64,000 nucleotides of DNA from Massilia phosphatilytica (GTDB taxonomy: Bacteria; Pseudomonadota; Gammaproteobacteria; Burkholderiales; Burkholderiaceae_D), in NCBI RefSeq assembly GCF_002968015.1, contig NZ_PUIP01000025.1, forward strand, positions 1 to 64,000, given 5' to 3'. The position numbers and the translations under genes are program-made. The notes below the pieces were generated by a model that was not told the DNA's origin, ran no database searches, and saw only the letters and a list, made by a program, of their open reading frames with translations. Shown one piece after another: positions 1-7,974 of the stretch. Positions within the stretch are counted from its first letter, which is position 1. Every line of letters begins with the position of its first letter.

Positions 1-3000
1 CAGGATGTCGTTGCCGTCGCCGCCGACGAGCGAGTCGTTGCCCGTGCCGCCGTACAGGTTGTCGTTGCCGAAGCCCCCGTCGAGCTGGTCATTGCCCTGG
101 TAGCCGGACAGGTTGTCGTCGCCGCCCAGGCCGTTGATGACGTCGTTGTTGACGGTGCCGCCCAGCGCTTCGCCATTCTCGGTGCCGTTGAGCGTGATGC
201 CCTGGCCGGTGCCGTCCGGGTTGTAGCCGGGCTCGAAATTGTCCATCTTGAAGTCGGTCGCCGTCGTGTTCTGGAACACGATCAGCGTCTTCCACGTGGC
301 GCCACCGCCGGTGCCGTCCTGGTCCCACTGCAGTTCGGTACCCGTGCCGTTCTGCTGCAGGCGCAGGTAGCCCAGGGCGAACGGGTCGGTGTCGTACGCG
401 TAGCCGCTTGAGTAGGCGAGGATATTGCTGAGGTCGACCTTGTCGCCGCCGGCGCCGGTGGTGAAGTCGGTGACGGTGACGGCGGCGTTGCCGTTGTAGG
501 CGTTGTAGAGCGTGACGATGTCGCTGTCGGCGCCGGTCGTGATGGCCTGCGCGCGGTCGGAGTGGTAGACGTAGATGCGGTCGCTGCCGCTGCCGCCGTC
601 GACGACGGCCTGCGTCTGGGCTTCGTACACGATGATGGTGTCGTCGCCGGCGCCGCCGTACAGCGCGTTGCTGCCTTCGTAGTCCTGCAGGTAATCGTTG
701 CCGTCGCCGCCGACCAGCGTGTCGTTGCCGCCTTCGCCGTACAGGTTGTCGTTGCCGCCATTCCCCTCGATGGAGTCGTTGCCCGCGCCGCCGATCAGGT
801 TATCGTTGTCGTCCAGGCCGTACATCAGGTCGTCGAGCGTGGTCCCGTACAACGTGTCGGGGCCGGGCGTGCCGCGGATGGCGCCGACCACGCTCAACGT
901 GAAGCGGTCGTGCGCCGTCGCGCCGTTCTGGTCGGTCGCGGCGATATCGAGTGCGAACGGCGTGACGTTGGTCGTCGCCGGGGGCGTGCCGCTCAGGGTC
1001 CGGGTGGCCGCGTCGAAATGCAGCCAGGCCGGCAGCGCCGTGCCGTCGTCGAGCTTGAGCTCATAGGTCAGCGTCGCGTTCGCATCGATGTCGGCAAAGG
1101 CCGTGGCCGGGATCGTGTAGCTGAACGCCGTGCCGCTTTCCACGATCTGGTCGCCGACCGGTGCGCTGACATAGGGGGCATCGTTGGTGCCGCTGATCGT
1201 CCACTTGACCGTGCCCGTCGTCGTGGCCGCGCCGTCCGTCACGTCGTACTCGACCGATACTGTCGTCGACTGTCCTTGCGCCAGCGATTGATAGGCCGCG
1301 TTGGACGGGTCGAGGGTAAACGTGTGCGTGGCCGCGTCGTAGGTCACGCCGGCCGGCACGCCGCTGTGCAGCGACGCGACCGTCAGGGTCGTGCCGGCGT
1401 CCTGGTCGCTCGCGTTGGCGAGCGCGTCCAGCACGACCGGCTGGCCATCCTCCGCGGCGTTGCCGGTGACCGGTCCGCTGACCACGGGGGCGTGATTGGT
1501 GGGCGCGTCCGTCACGCCCGCGATCGTCCACGAAACGGAGGCGGGCGGCGTCACCGCGCCGTCCGACACGCCGTAGTTGACGGTCACGACCTGCGACTGG
1601 CCATCGTTCAGCGCCTGGTAGGCCGCGCTCGACGGATCGAGGCTGAACGTGTGCGTGGCGGCGTCGTACGTCACGCCGTCCGGCAGCGTGGCCGGCACGT
1701 TCACGACGCTCAACGTCGCACCATTGTCCACGTCGGACGCATTGCCCAGCGCATTCAGCGCGACCGCCGCGCCATCCTCGGTGGCAGTGCCCGTGACGGC
1801 GCCGGTGACGACCGGGGCATCGTTCGTGCCGGTGACGGTCCACGATGCCGTCGCGCCGGTCGTGGCCGTGCCGTCCGACACGCCATACGTCACCGACACC
1901 GTCGTCGTCTGGCCGTGTGCCAGTGCCTGAAAGGCGGCGTTCGATGGATCGAGGCTGAACATGTGCGTGGCCGCGTCGTACGTCACGCCGGCCGGCAGCG
2001 TGGCCGGCACGTTCACGACGGTCAGCACGGCGCCGCTGTCGACGTCCGCCGCCCGCGCGAGCGCGTTGAGCGCCACTGCCGCGCCATCCTCGGTGGCGTT
2101 GTCCGTGACGGTGCCGTTGACGCTGGGCGCGTCGTTGGCGCCGGTGACGGTCCAGGAGGCCGTCGCGTTCGTCGTGGCCGAGCCATCCGACACGCCATAG
2201 GTCACCGACACCGTGGTCGTCTGGCCCTGCGCCAGCGCCTGGTACGCACCGTTCGACGGGTCGAGGGTGAACGTGTGCGTGGCTGCGTCGTACGTCACGC
2301 CGGCCGGCAGCGTGGCCGGCACGTTCACGACGGTCAGCGTCGTATCCGCATCCGGATCGGATGCGTTGGCGAGTGCGTCCAGGCCCACGGCCGCGCCATC
2401 CTCGCTGGCATTGCCGAGCACGGGACCGCTGACGACGGGGGCGTGGTTATCGGGCACGTCGGTCACGCCCGCGATCGTCCACGAGACGGATGCGGACGTG
2501 GTCGCCGTGCCGTCCGAGACGCCGTAGTTGACGGTCACGACCTGCGACTCGCCATTGTTCAGCACCTGGTAAGCCGCGTTCGACGGATCGAGGCTGAACG
2601 TATGCGTGGCCGCGTCAAAGGTCACGCCGGCGGGCAGCGTGCCCGGCATGTTCACGACGGTCAGCACGGTGCCGTTGTCCACGTCGGATGCGTTGGCCAG
2701 CGCGTTCAGTGCGACCGCAGCACCGTCCTCGGTGGCGGTGCCGGTGACGGCGCCGCTCACGGCCGGCGCGTCGTTTGTGCCGGTGACGGTCCACGATGCC
2801 GTTGCACCGGTCGTCGCCGTGCCGTCGGAGACGCCGTACGTGACCGCCATCGTCGTCGTCTGGCCCTGCGCCAGCGCTTGATAGGCCGCGTTGGACGGAT
2901 CGAGGGTGAAGGTGTGCGTGGCCGCGTCGTACGTCACGCCGGCGGGCAGCGTGGCCGGCACGTTCACGGCGGCCAGCACGGCGCCGCTGTCGGCGTCGGA

Positions 3001-4740
3001 TGCCCTGGCCAGCGCATTCAGCACGACGGCCGCGCCGTCTTCGGTGGCGCTGCCCGTGACGGCGCCGCTGACGGCCGGCGCGTCGTTCGTGCCGGTGACG
3101 GTCCACGAGGCCGTCGCGGCCGTCGTGGCGATGCCATCGGAGACGCCGTACGTGACCGACACCGTCGTCGCCTGGCCCTGCGCCAGCGCTTGATAGGCCG
3201 CGTTGGACGGATCGAGCGTGAACGTGTGCGTGGCCGCATCGTACGTCACGCCGGCCGGCAGCGTGGCCGGCACGTTCACGACGGTCAGGGTCGTGTTCGC
3301 ATCCGGATCGGACGCGTTGGCGAGCGCGTCCAGCACGGCGGCCGCACCATCCTCGGTGGCCGTGCCGAGCACCGGGCCGCTGACGACGGGCGCGCGGTTC
3401 GTGGGTACGTCCGTCACGCCTGCGATCGTCCACGAGACGGACGCGGACGTCGTCGCCGTGCCGTCCGACACGCCGTAGTTGACGGTCACGACCTGCGACT
3501 CGCCATTGTTCAGCGCCTGGTAGGCCGCGTTGGACGGATCGAGGGTGAGCGTGTGCGTGGCCGCATCGTACGTCACGCCGGCCGGCAGCGTGGCCGGCAC
3601 GTTCACGACGGCGAGCACGGCGCCGTTGTCGACGTCCGACGCGTGGGCCAGCGCGTCCAGCGCCACGGCCGCGCCGTCCTCGGTGGCAGTGCCCGTGACG
3701 GCCGCGCTGACGAGTGGGGCATCATTACTTCCGGTCACAGTGACCGTCAGGGTCGTCGTTGCGCCGGCGCTGCCATCGGTCACGCCGTAACTGAAGACAT
3801 CGGTCCCGGTCTCACCCTGTTTCAATGCCTGGACGGCCAGGCTCGCATTGTTCAGGGTGTATTCGTAGGCGCCGTCGGCGCCGAGCACCAGGGTGCCGTA
3901 TTTGCCGTTGAAGGTGCCGGGCTGGACCACGCTCAGGACCTGCCCGGCATCCGGATCGGTATCGTTGGCCAGGGCATTGCCGGTGAGATTCAGGACGGAC
4001 GCGTCCTCGGCGATCGTCCGCTGGTCCGGGTTTGCCACGGGGGCACTGTTGACAAACGCGGCGACGCCGAGGAAGTCCTTGGTATCCAGCGTGACCGCCA
4101 CATTCTTCAGGGCGATCTTCAGGTCGGCCACGCCGTCGCCGTCGGTGTCCGCGAACACGTGCACGTCCGCTCCGGACTGTGCCTGCCAGACGCCGTGCGC
4201 TGCCGGGTTCGTGCCCGTCCAGCGCAGGCCCGCGAAGGCGCGCAGGTCGATCTTGTCCTGGCCCGATTGGAAATCGAGGATGGCATCCATGGCGGCCGCC
4301 GTGGAATCGCTGGCCTGTTCATAGGCGAAGAGGTCGGCGCCGGCACCGCCTTCGAGTACGTCGGCACCGCCGCGTCCCGCCAGCGTATCCGCCGCGGTGC
4401 CGCCGCGCAGCACGTTGACGCCCGCGGCGCCGGCCAGCCAGACGGCTTCCGCCGACGTGCCGGCATCGACGTTCTCGAACCCGGTGACGGTGACGACGCG
4501 TGCCGCGGCGTCCTGGTTGCCCAGCGCCAGGTCGATGCGCACGGCCTGCTTCGCGAGCAGGGTATCGGTGCCGCTGCCGCCGTCGATCACGCTGCCGCGG
4601 TTCGAATCGTTCTGGTACACGACCGTATCGTTGCCGCCACCACCTTTCAGGGTGTCGGTGCCCCCGCCGCCATCGATATAGTCGTCGCCATCCGTGCCGT
4701 CGAAAACGTCGGTCCGCCGGGTGCCAATGAAATTCGCCAT
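1..4740 (-). CDS. Giant RTX / VCBS-repeat secreted protein (3' part beyond window)
   Basis: The N-terminal 1580 codons of a very large protein, probably exported by a type I system and binding calcium at the cell surface. ATG at 4740 follows a purine-rich GAAAGGGAACGAAGA. Residues 1-60 and about 100-170 carry glycine/aspartate RTX nonapeptides of the GGxGxD type (for example GGGGTDTLKGGGGND). About residues 230-1180 are VCBS/cadherin-like beta domains of 104 or 109 residues, with recurring VTYDAATHTFTLDPSNAAYQ-like cores. Residues about 1180-1290 resemble a dystroglycan-type cadherin (He_PIG) domain, and from about 1293 to the window edge there are further RTX blocks around a non-RTX module. 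The reading frame is open to base 1, so the C-terminal secretion signal is not seen. There is no N-terminal signal peptide, which fits type I export. Adhesin or biofilm function is inference; an RTX hydrolase with its catalytic domain outside the window is possible. Confidence 0.85.
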   Translation of the reverse strand, partial: MANFIGTRRTDVFDGTDGDDYIDGGGGTDTLKGGGGNDTVVYQNDSNRGSVIDGGSGTDTLLAKQAVRIDLALGNQDAAARVVTVTGFENVDAGTSAEAVWLAGAAGVNVLRGGTAADTLAGRGGADVLEGGAGADLFAYEQASDSTAAAMDAILDFQSGQDKIDLRAFAGLRWTGTNPAAHGVWQAQSGADVHVFADTDGDGVADLKIALKNVAVTLDTKDFLGVAAFVNSAPVANPDQRTIAEDASVLNLTGNALANDTDPDAGQVLSVVQPGTFNGKYGTLVLGADGAYEYTLNNASLAVQALKQGETGTDVFSYGVTDGSAGATTTLTVTVTGSNDAPLVSAAVTGTATEDGAAVALDALAHASDVDNGAVLAVVNVPATLPAGVTYDAATHTLTLDPSNAAYQALNNGESQVVTVNYGVSDGTATTSASVSWTIAGVTDVPTNRAPVVSGPVLGTATEDGAAAVLDALANASDPDANTTLTVVNVPATLPAGVTYDAATHTFTLDPSNAAYQALAQGQATTVSVTYGVSDGIATTAATASWTVTGTNDAPAVSGAVTGSATEDGAAVVLNALARASDADSGAVLAAVNVPATLPAGVTYDAATHTFTLDPSNAAYQALAQGQTTTMAVTYGVSDGTATTGATASWTVTGTNDAPAVSGAVTGTATEDGAAVALNALANASDVDNGTVLTVVNMPGTLPAGVTFDAATHTFSLDPSNAAYQVLNNGESQVVTVNYGVSDGTATTSASVSWTIAGVTDVPDNHAPVVSGPVLGNASEDGAAVGLDALANASDPDADTTLTVVNVPATLPAGVTYDAATHTFTLDPSNGAYQALAQGQTTTVSVTYGVSDGSATTNATASWTVTGANDAPSVNGTVTDNATEDGAAVALNALARAADVDSGAVLTVVNVPATLPAGVTYDAATHMFSLDPSNAAFQALAHGQTTTVSVTYGVSDGTATTGATASWTVTGTNDAPVVTGAVTGTATEDGAAVALNALGNASDVDNGATLSVVNVPATLPDGVTYDAATHTFSLDPSSAAYQALNDGQSQVVTVNYGVSDGAVTPPASVSWTIAGVTDAPTNHAPVVSGPVTGNAAEDGQPVVLDALANASDQDAGTTLTVASLHSGVPAGVTYDAATHTFTLDPSNAAYQSLAQGQSTTVSVEYDVTDGAATTTGTVKWTISGTNDAPYVSAPVGDQIVESGTAFSYTIPATAFADIDANATLTYELKLDDGTALPAWLHFDAATRTLSGTPPATTNVTPFALDIAATDQNGATAHDRFTLSVVGAIRGTPGPDTLYGTTLDDLMYGLDDNDNLIGGAGNDSIEGNGGNDNLYGEGGNDTLVGGDGNDYLQDYEGSNALYGGAGDDTIIVYEAQTQAVVDGGSGSDRIYVYHSDRAQAITTGADSDIVTLYNAYNGNAAVTVTDFTTGAGGDKVDLSNILAYSSGYAYDTDPFALGYLRLQQNGTGTELQWDQDGTGGGATWKTLIVFQNTTATDFKMDNFEPGYNPDGTGQGITLNGTENGEALGGTVNNDVINGLGGDDNLSGYQGNDQLDGGFGNDNLYGGTGNDSLVGGDGNDIL
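1520..3421 (-). repeat. Two full copies of a 951-bp higher-order repeat inside the RTX gene
   Basis: The VCBS domains follow a regular pattern of one 327-bp (109-residue) and two 312-bp (104-residue) units. The marker GCGATCG (reverse strand coding WTIAGVTD) falls at 1520, 2471 and 3422, exactly 951 bp apart twice. Further partial units flank the array on both sides. This points to duplication of a three-domain block rather than of single domains. Confidence 0.85.
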
Positions 4741-4797
4741 TCTTCGTTCCCTTTCAGGTAAGCACAGCAATAGGATGAAACTCAGCAAAAACGCAGG

Positions 4798-4823
4798 CGC
4801 AATTCAAAAGTTATGGAATTGCG
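4798..4823. other. Inverted repeat in the RTX gene leader
   Basis: CGCAATTC and GAATTGCG form a perfect 8-bp stem with a 10-base loop, between the putative sigma54 promoter and the RTX start codon. There is no T-tract, so it is not an obvious terminator. It could be a leader RNA hairpin or a protein site; function is unknown. Confidence 0.5.
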
Positions 4824-4848
4824 GAAATATTTTTTTTGCTGTCGCGGA

Positions 4849-4864
4849 TGCAATTAATGTGCCA
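4849..4864 (-). promoter_or_regulatory. Putative sigma54 (-24/-12) promoter of the RTX gene
   Basis: On the minus strand TGGCACATTAATTGCA matches the sigma54 consensus TGGCACG-N4-TTGCW except for A at the seventh base. The spacing is exact. It lies about 110 bp upstream of the RTX ATG, inside an AT-rich intergenic region. The region 4741-5011 holds no other convincing gene. Confidence 0.65.
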
Positions 4865-5011
4865 AAAAGACAACTCATTGATTTTTTTCAAGGTTTCTTC
4901 CGAGCTTCGTAATGGTTGTAACAAGTTGTAAATAAAACCGACAGTCACAGCGGGTATAACCGACGGGCGGTTACAGGGGGGCGGGCGGCAGGAGGGGTGT
5001 GTGAGGGGGGG

Positions 5012-5599
5012 TTACTGCGGCGCGAGCACGGTCAGCTTGCCCGTGCGGATATGGTAGAGCGCCATGCCGTTGCGGTGATGGAAGCGGAACGCGGGCATCG
5101 TCCAGTCGATGTCGATCCGGTTGTCCGTCTTCAGGACTTCCAGGTCGGCCTGGCGGAGGATGCCGTCCGCCGTGAACACTTTCACGATGTAGTGCCAACT
5201 GTCGGAGCGACCGTCGGCATCCGGCGCGAGACCGTAGCCGGCCCACAGGCGATCGTCGTCGACCGGATAGAGCGCGATGAAGCGACCGTCGTCATTGTGT
5301 TCCGTATAAGTCGTCAGGAACGGCAGCTTGCGCGGTGGCTGGCCCTTGAGCAGCAGGACGTATTCGAAGTGGGACTTGAGCCTGACGTTCTTGCGGTCGC
5401 CGTCCGGAGAGAACACGAGGTCGTAGCGATGTTCGTAGGTTTTTTCGAGGATGGTCGGATTGATGCCGCAGCAGATGTTCTTGCTGCTCACCTCCGGCAC
5501 GTTCTTTTCCCAGCCCACGAGCGGGACGGGGCCGGCCGGGCAGCCCGCCAGCGTCAGCACGGCAGGAAGGATCGACAGGTTTTTGAGTCGGTCGAGCAT
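5012..5599 (-). CDS. Hypothetical lipoprotein at the end of the symporter operon
   Basis: 195 residues with an N-terminal hydrophobic stretch ending in the lipobox LAGC (Cys about 19), so it is probably exported and lipidated. I do not recognise the family. It has Cys-Cys at about 43-44 and a mixed, soluble-looking body with several aromatic residues. It starts 3 bp after the symporter stop, so it is probably co-transcribed with the symporter and its two-component system and may be a periplasmic or envelope accessory. That link rests only on position. Confidence 0.7.
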   Translation of the reverse strand: MLDRLKNLSILPAVLTLAGCPAGPVPLVGWEKNVPEVSSKNICCGINPTILEKTYEHRYDLVFSPDGDRKNVRLKSHFEYVLLLKGQPPRKLPFLTTYTEHNDDGRFIALYPVDDDRLWAGYGLAPDADGRSDSWHYIVKVFTADGILRQADLEVLKTDNRIDIDWTMPAFRFHHRNGMALYHIRTGKLTVLAPQ

Positions 5600-5602
5600 G
5601 CG

Positions 5603-7666
5603 TTACTCCGGCGCCCGGATATGCGCCACGAGCCCGCCGCTCTCGCGCGGCGGCGCGGCCGTCACGAGGCTGGCCGCGACGAGGGCCAGCGCCCCCGCCG
5701 GCACGCCGAACACGCCCGCGGAGATGGGCGCGATGTGGAACCAGACGGCATCGAGGCTCCCGCCCAGCATCGGATTCGTGTGCAGCATGTAGTAGAGGCA
5801 GACGAGGAATCCGGTGGCCATGCCCGCGATCGCGCCCGCGAAATTCGCCCGTTTCCAGAACACGCCCGCCACCAGCGCGGGAAACATGGTCGACCCCGCG
5901 AGCGAGAACGCGGCGCCGACGAGCGACAGGATGTCGGCCGGCTTCTGCGACGCGACGTAGGCCGCGATGAACGCGACGGCGAGCAGCAGCAGCTTGGAGA
6001 TCGTCACGCGCTTCTGCGTGGAGGCGCCCGGGTCGACGATCTTGAAGTAGATGTCGTGCGACAGCGCGTTCGAGATCGCCAGCAGCAGGCCGTCCGCCGT
6101 GGACAATGCCGCCGCCAGGCCGCCGGCGGCGACGAGGCCCGAGATCACGTACGGCAGGCCGCCGATCTCCGGCGTGGCCAGGGTGAGCACGTCGCCGTCG
6201 ATCGCGATCTCGGCCAGCTGCACGATGCCGTCGCCGTTGACGTCGACGATGCTGATCAAGGGATTCGACTTGTCGACGTTGGCCCAGTACGAGACCCAGG
6301 TCGGCAAGGCATCGAAGCCCGTGCCGACGAGGGCCGTGTAGATGTCGTACTTGGCCAGCACGGCCAGCGCCGGCATCGTCAGGTAGATCAGCAGGATGAA
6401 GAACAGCGTCCAGAACACGGACACGCGCGTCTCGTGCACGGACGGCGTCGTATAGGACCGCATCAGGATGTGCGGCAGCGCCGCGGTGCCGAACATCAGG
6501 CAGAACACGAGGGACAGAAAATTGTTGCGGCGGATGTCGGACTCCTGCCGCGTCTTGCCGGGGAACGGTTCCGCGTGCGGCTCCGGCGGCTGTGCGCGCG
6601 CCAGGTTGGCGGCGCGCAGTTCGGTCCACACGCGCGCGGCTTCGTCCGCCGTGCGCGGATAGTCGAGCAGCTCGCGCTCGGCGCTGCGCACCTCGGTCAG
6701 CGGCGCGTTGCGGCCGCGCGCCTTGTCCAGCCGCCGCTGCGCCTCGATCTTGCCCGCTTCCCAGGAGTGGGGCAGGGCGGCCACACGCGCCGCGTAGTCG
6801 TCGGCGCGCGCGCGGAAACGGGCGCGCACTTCCGCCTCGCGCGGGTCCGCCGCCAGCTGCGCTTCGCGCGCGGCCAGCTTGGGCAGCACGGAGCCATACG
6901 CGACCTGCGGCACCGGGTTGCCGGCGAATTTCATCGACAGCCAGATCGTCGGGATCAGGAAGGCGACGAGGATGATGATGTACTGCGCCACCTGCGTCCA
7001 CGTGATGGCGCGCATCCCGCCCAGGAACGAGCACACGAGGATGCTGGCGAGGCCGAGGAAGATGCCTACCGAGAAATCGACGCCCGTGAAGCGCGACGCG
7101 ATCAGGCCCACCGCGTAGATCTGCGCGACGACGTACGTGAACGAGACGACGATGGTGGCGCCCACGGCCAGCGCGCGCACGATGCTGCCCCGTCGCGTGC
7201 CGGTCTCGCCGCCGTAGCGGGCCGCGAGGAAATCGGGGATCGTGTACTGCGCGAAGCGGCGCAAATAGGGCGCGATCAGCAGCGCGACGAGGCAGTAGCC
7301 GCCCGTCCAGCCCATCACGTAGGCGAGGGCGTCGAAGCCGTGCAGGTACAAGGTGCCCGCGAGACTGATGAAGCTGGCGGCCGAGATCCAGTCGGCCGCC
7401 GTCGCCATGCCGTTGAACAGCGCCGGGACCCTTCGTCCCGCCACGTAGTATTCGGACACGTTCGACGTGCGGCTGACGACGCCGATGATCGCGTACAGCA
7501 CGATCGTCGCGAACATGTACAGGTGGCCGATCCACTGGCGCGGCATGCCCTCGTGTTCCAGGATCGCCAGCGCGCCCAGGAACAGCGCGAAGCACAGCGT
7601 GAACCACAGGTAGTAGCGGGCCAGGCGGCGGAAGTAGCTGCGGGTCTTGGTGGCCGTACTGGTCAT
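5603..7666 (-). CDS. Sodium:solute symporter, large subunit (VC_2705 / ActP-like family)
   Basis: 687-residue multi-pass inner membrane symporter of the SSS superfamily. It resembles acetate/monocarboxylate permeases and the VC_2705 family that pairs with a small DUF4212 subunit, as here. ATG at 7666 overlaps the small-subunit stop by 4 bp (ATGA). Conserved segments include SEYYVAGRRVPALFNGMATA near the N-terminus and AALSTADGLLLAISNALSHD in the second half. A charged, Ala/Arg-rich cytoplasmic-looking insertion lies at about 260-374. A 12-residue EF-hand-like loop, DVNGDGIVQLAE, lies at about 474-485 in a loop before a later helix. The substrate is probably a short carboxylate, by family; it cannot be read from sequence. 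Confidence 0.88.
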   Translation of the reverse strand: MTSTATKTRSYFRRLARYYLWFTLCFALFLGALAILEHEGMPRQWIGHLYMFATIVLYAIIGVVSRTSNVSEYYVAGRRVPALFNGMATAADWISAASFISLAGTLYLHGFDALAYVMGWTGGYCLVALLIAPYLRRFAQYTIPDFLAARYGGETGTRRGSIVRALAVGATIVVSFTYVVAQIYAVGLIASRFTGVDFSVGIFLGLASILVCSFLGGMRAITWTQVAQYIIILVAFLIPTIWLSMKFAGNPVPQVAYGSVLPKLAAREAQLAADPREAEVRARFRARADDYAARVAALPHSWEAGKIEAQRRLDKARGRNAPLTEVRSAERELLDYPRTADEAARVWTELRAANLARAQPPEPHAEPFPGKTRQESDIRRNNFLSLVFCLMFGTAALPHILMRSYTTPSVHETRVSVFWTLFFILLIYLTMPALAVLAKYDIYTALVGTGFDALPTWVSYWANVDKSNPLISIVDVNGDGIVQLAEIAIDGDVLTLATPEIGGLPYVISGLVAAGGLAAALSTADGLLLAISNALSHDIYFKIVDPGASTQKRVTISKLLLLAVAFIAAYVASQKPADILSLVGAAFSLAGSTMFPALVAGVFWKRANFAGAIAGMATGFLVCLYYMLHTNPMLGGSLDAVWFHIAPISAGVFGVPAGALALVAASLVTAAPPRESGGLVAHIRAPE

Positions 7667-7974
7667 GGATGGTCCTGCAGCATGCGGTCGAAGTCGCGGT
7701 CGAGGATGCGCATGCGCCAGGCGTACGCGCCGATGATGGCGAGATAGGTCAGCGACGCGCCCTGCGCCGCGAGGTAGAACGACAGCGGCCAGCCGAACAC
7801 GGACAGGTGCGCGAGGTCGCGCGCGAAGAACACCGTGCCGAAGCTCGTGGCCAGCCATAGCGCCAGCAGCAGCGCGATCAGGCGGCGCGCGCGCGCCCAG
7901 TGCGCGGCACGCGCGGCGACGATGGTCCCGCGCTCACGGTCGGGGTCAGAGGAAAGGGCGGTCTCGGTCGGCAT
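7663..7974 (-). CDS. Small subunit of sodium:solute symporter (DUF4212)
   Basis: 103-residue protein with two hydrophobic helices separated by a short charged loop (LIALLLALWLATSFGTVFFA and FYLAAQGASLTYLAIIGAYA), ending in MRILDRDFDRML. This is the layout of the small subunit that accompanies VC_2705-type symporters. Its start overlaps the upstream kinase gene by 29 bp and its stop overlaps the symporter ATG, so translation is likely coupled across all three genes. Confidence 0.82.
   Translation of the reverse strand: MPTETALSSDPDRERGTIVAARAAHWARARRLIALLLALWLATSFGTVFFARDLAHLSVFGWPLSFYLAAQGASLTYLAIIGAYAWRMRILDRDFDRMLQDHP

Noticed and set aside
1300..3730. Regular spaced repeats resembling a CRISPR or satellite array
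   Set aside because: The units are coding, 312 or 327 bp long, and encode VCBS-like domains in one frame.
562..4761. 1399-residue open frame on the plus strand
   Set aside because: It is antisense to the RTX gene. Its low-complexity Arg/Val/Gly composition mirrors the repeats on the other strand, while the minus strand gives clear RTX and VCBS domains.
4997..7747. 916-residue open frame on the plus strand
   Set aside because: Antisense to the lipoprotein and symporter genes, Arg/Gln/Asp-rich with no domain. It is typical shadow coding in GC-rich DNA.
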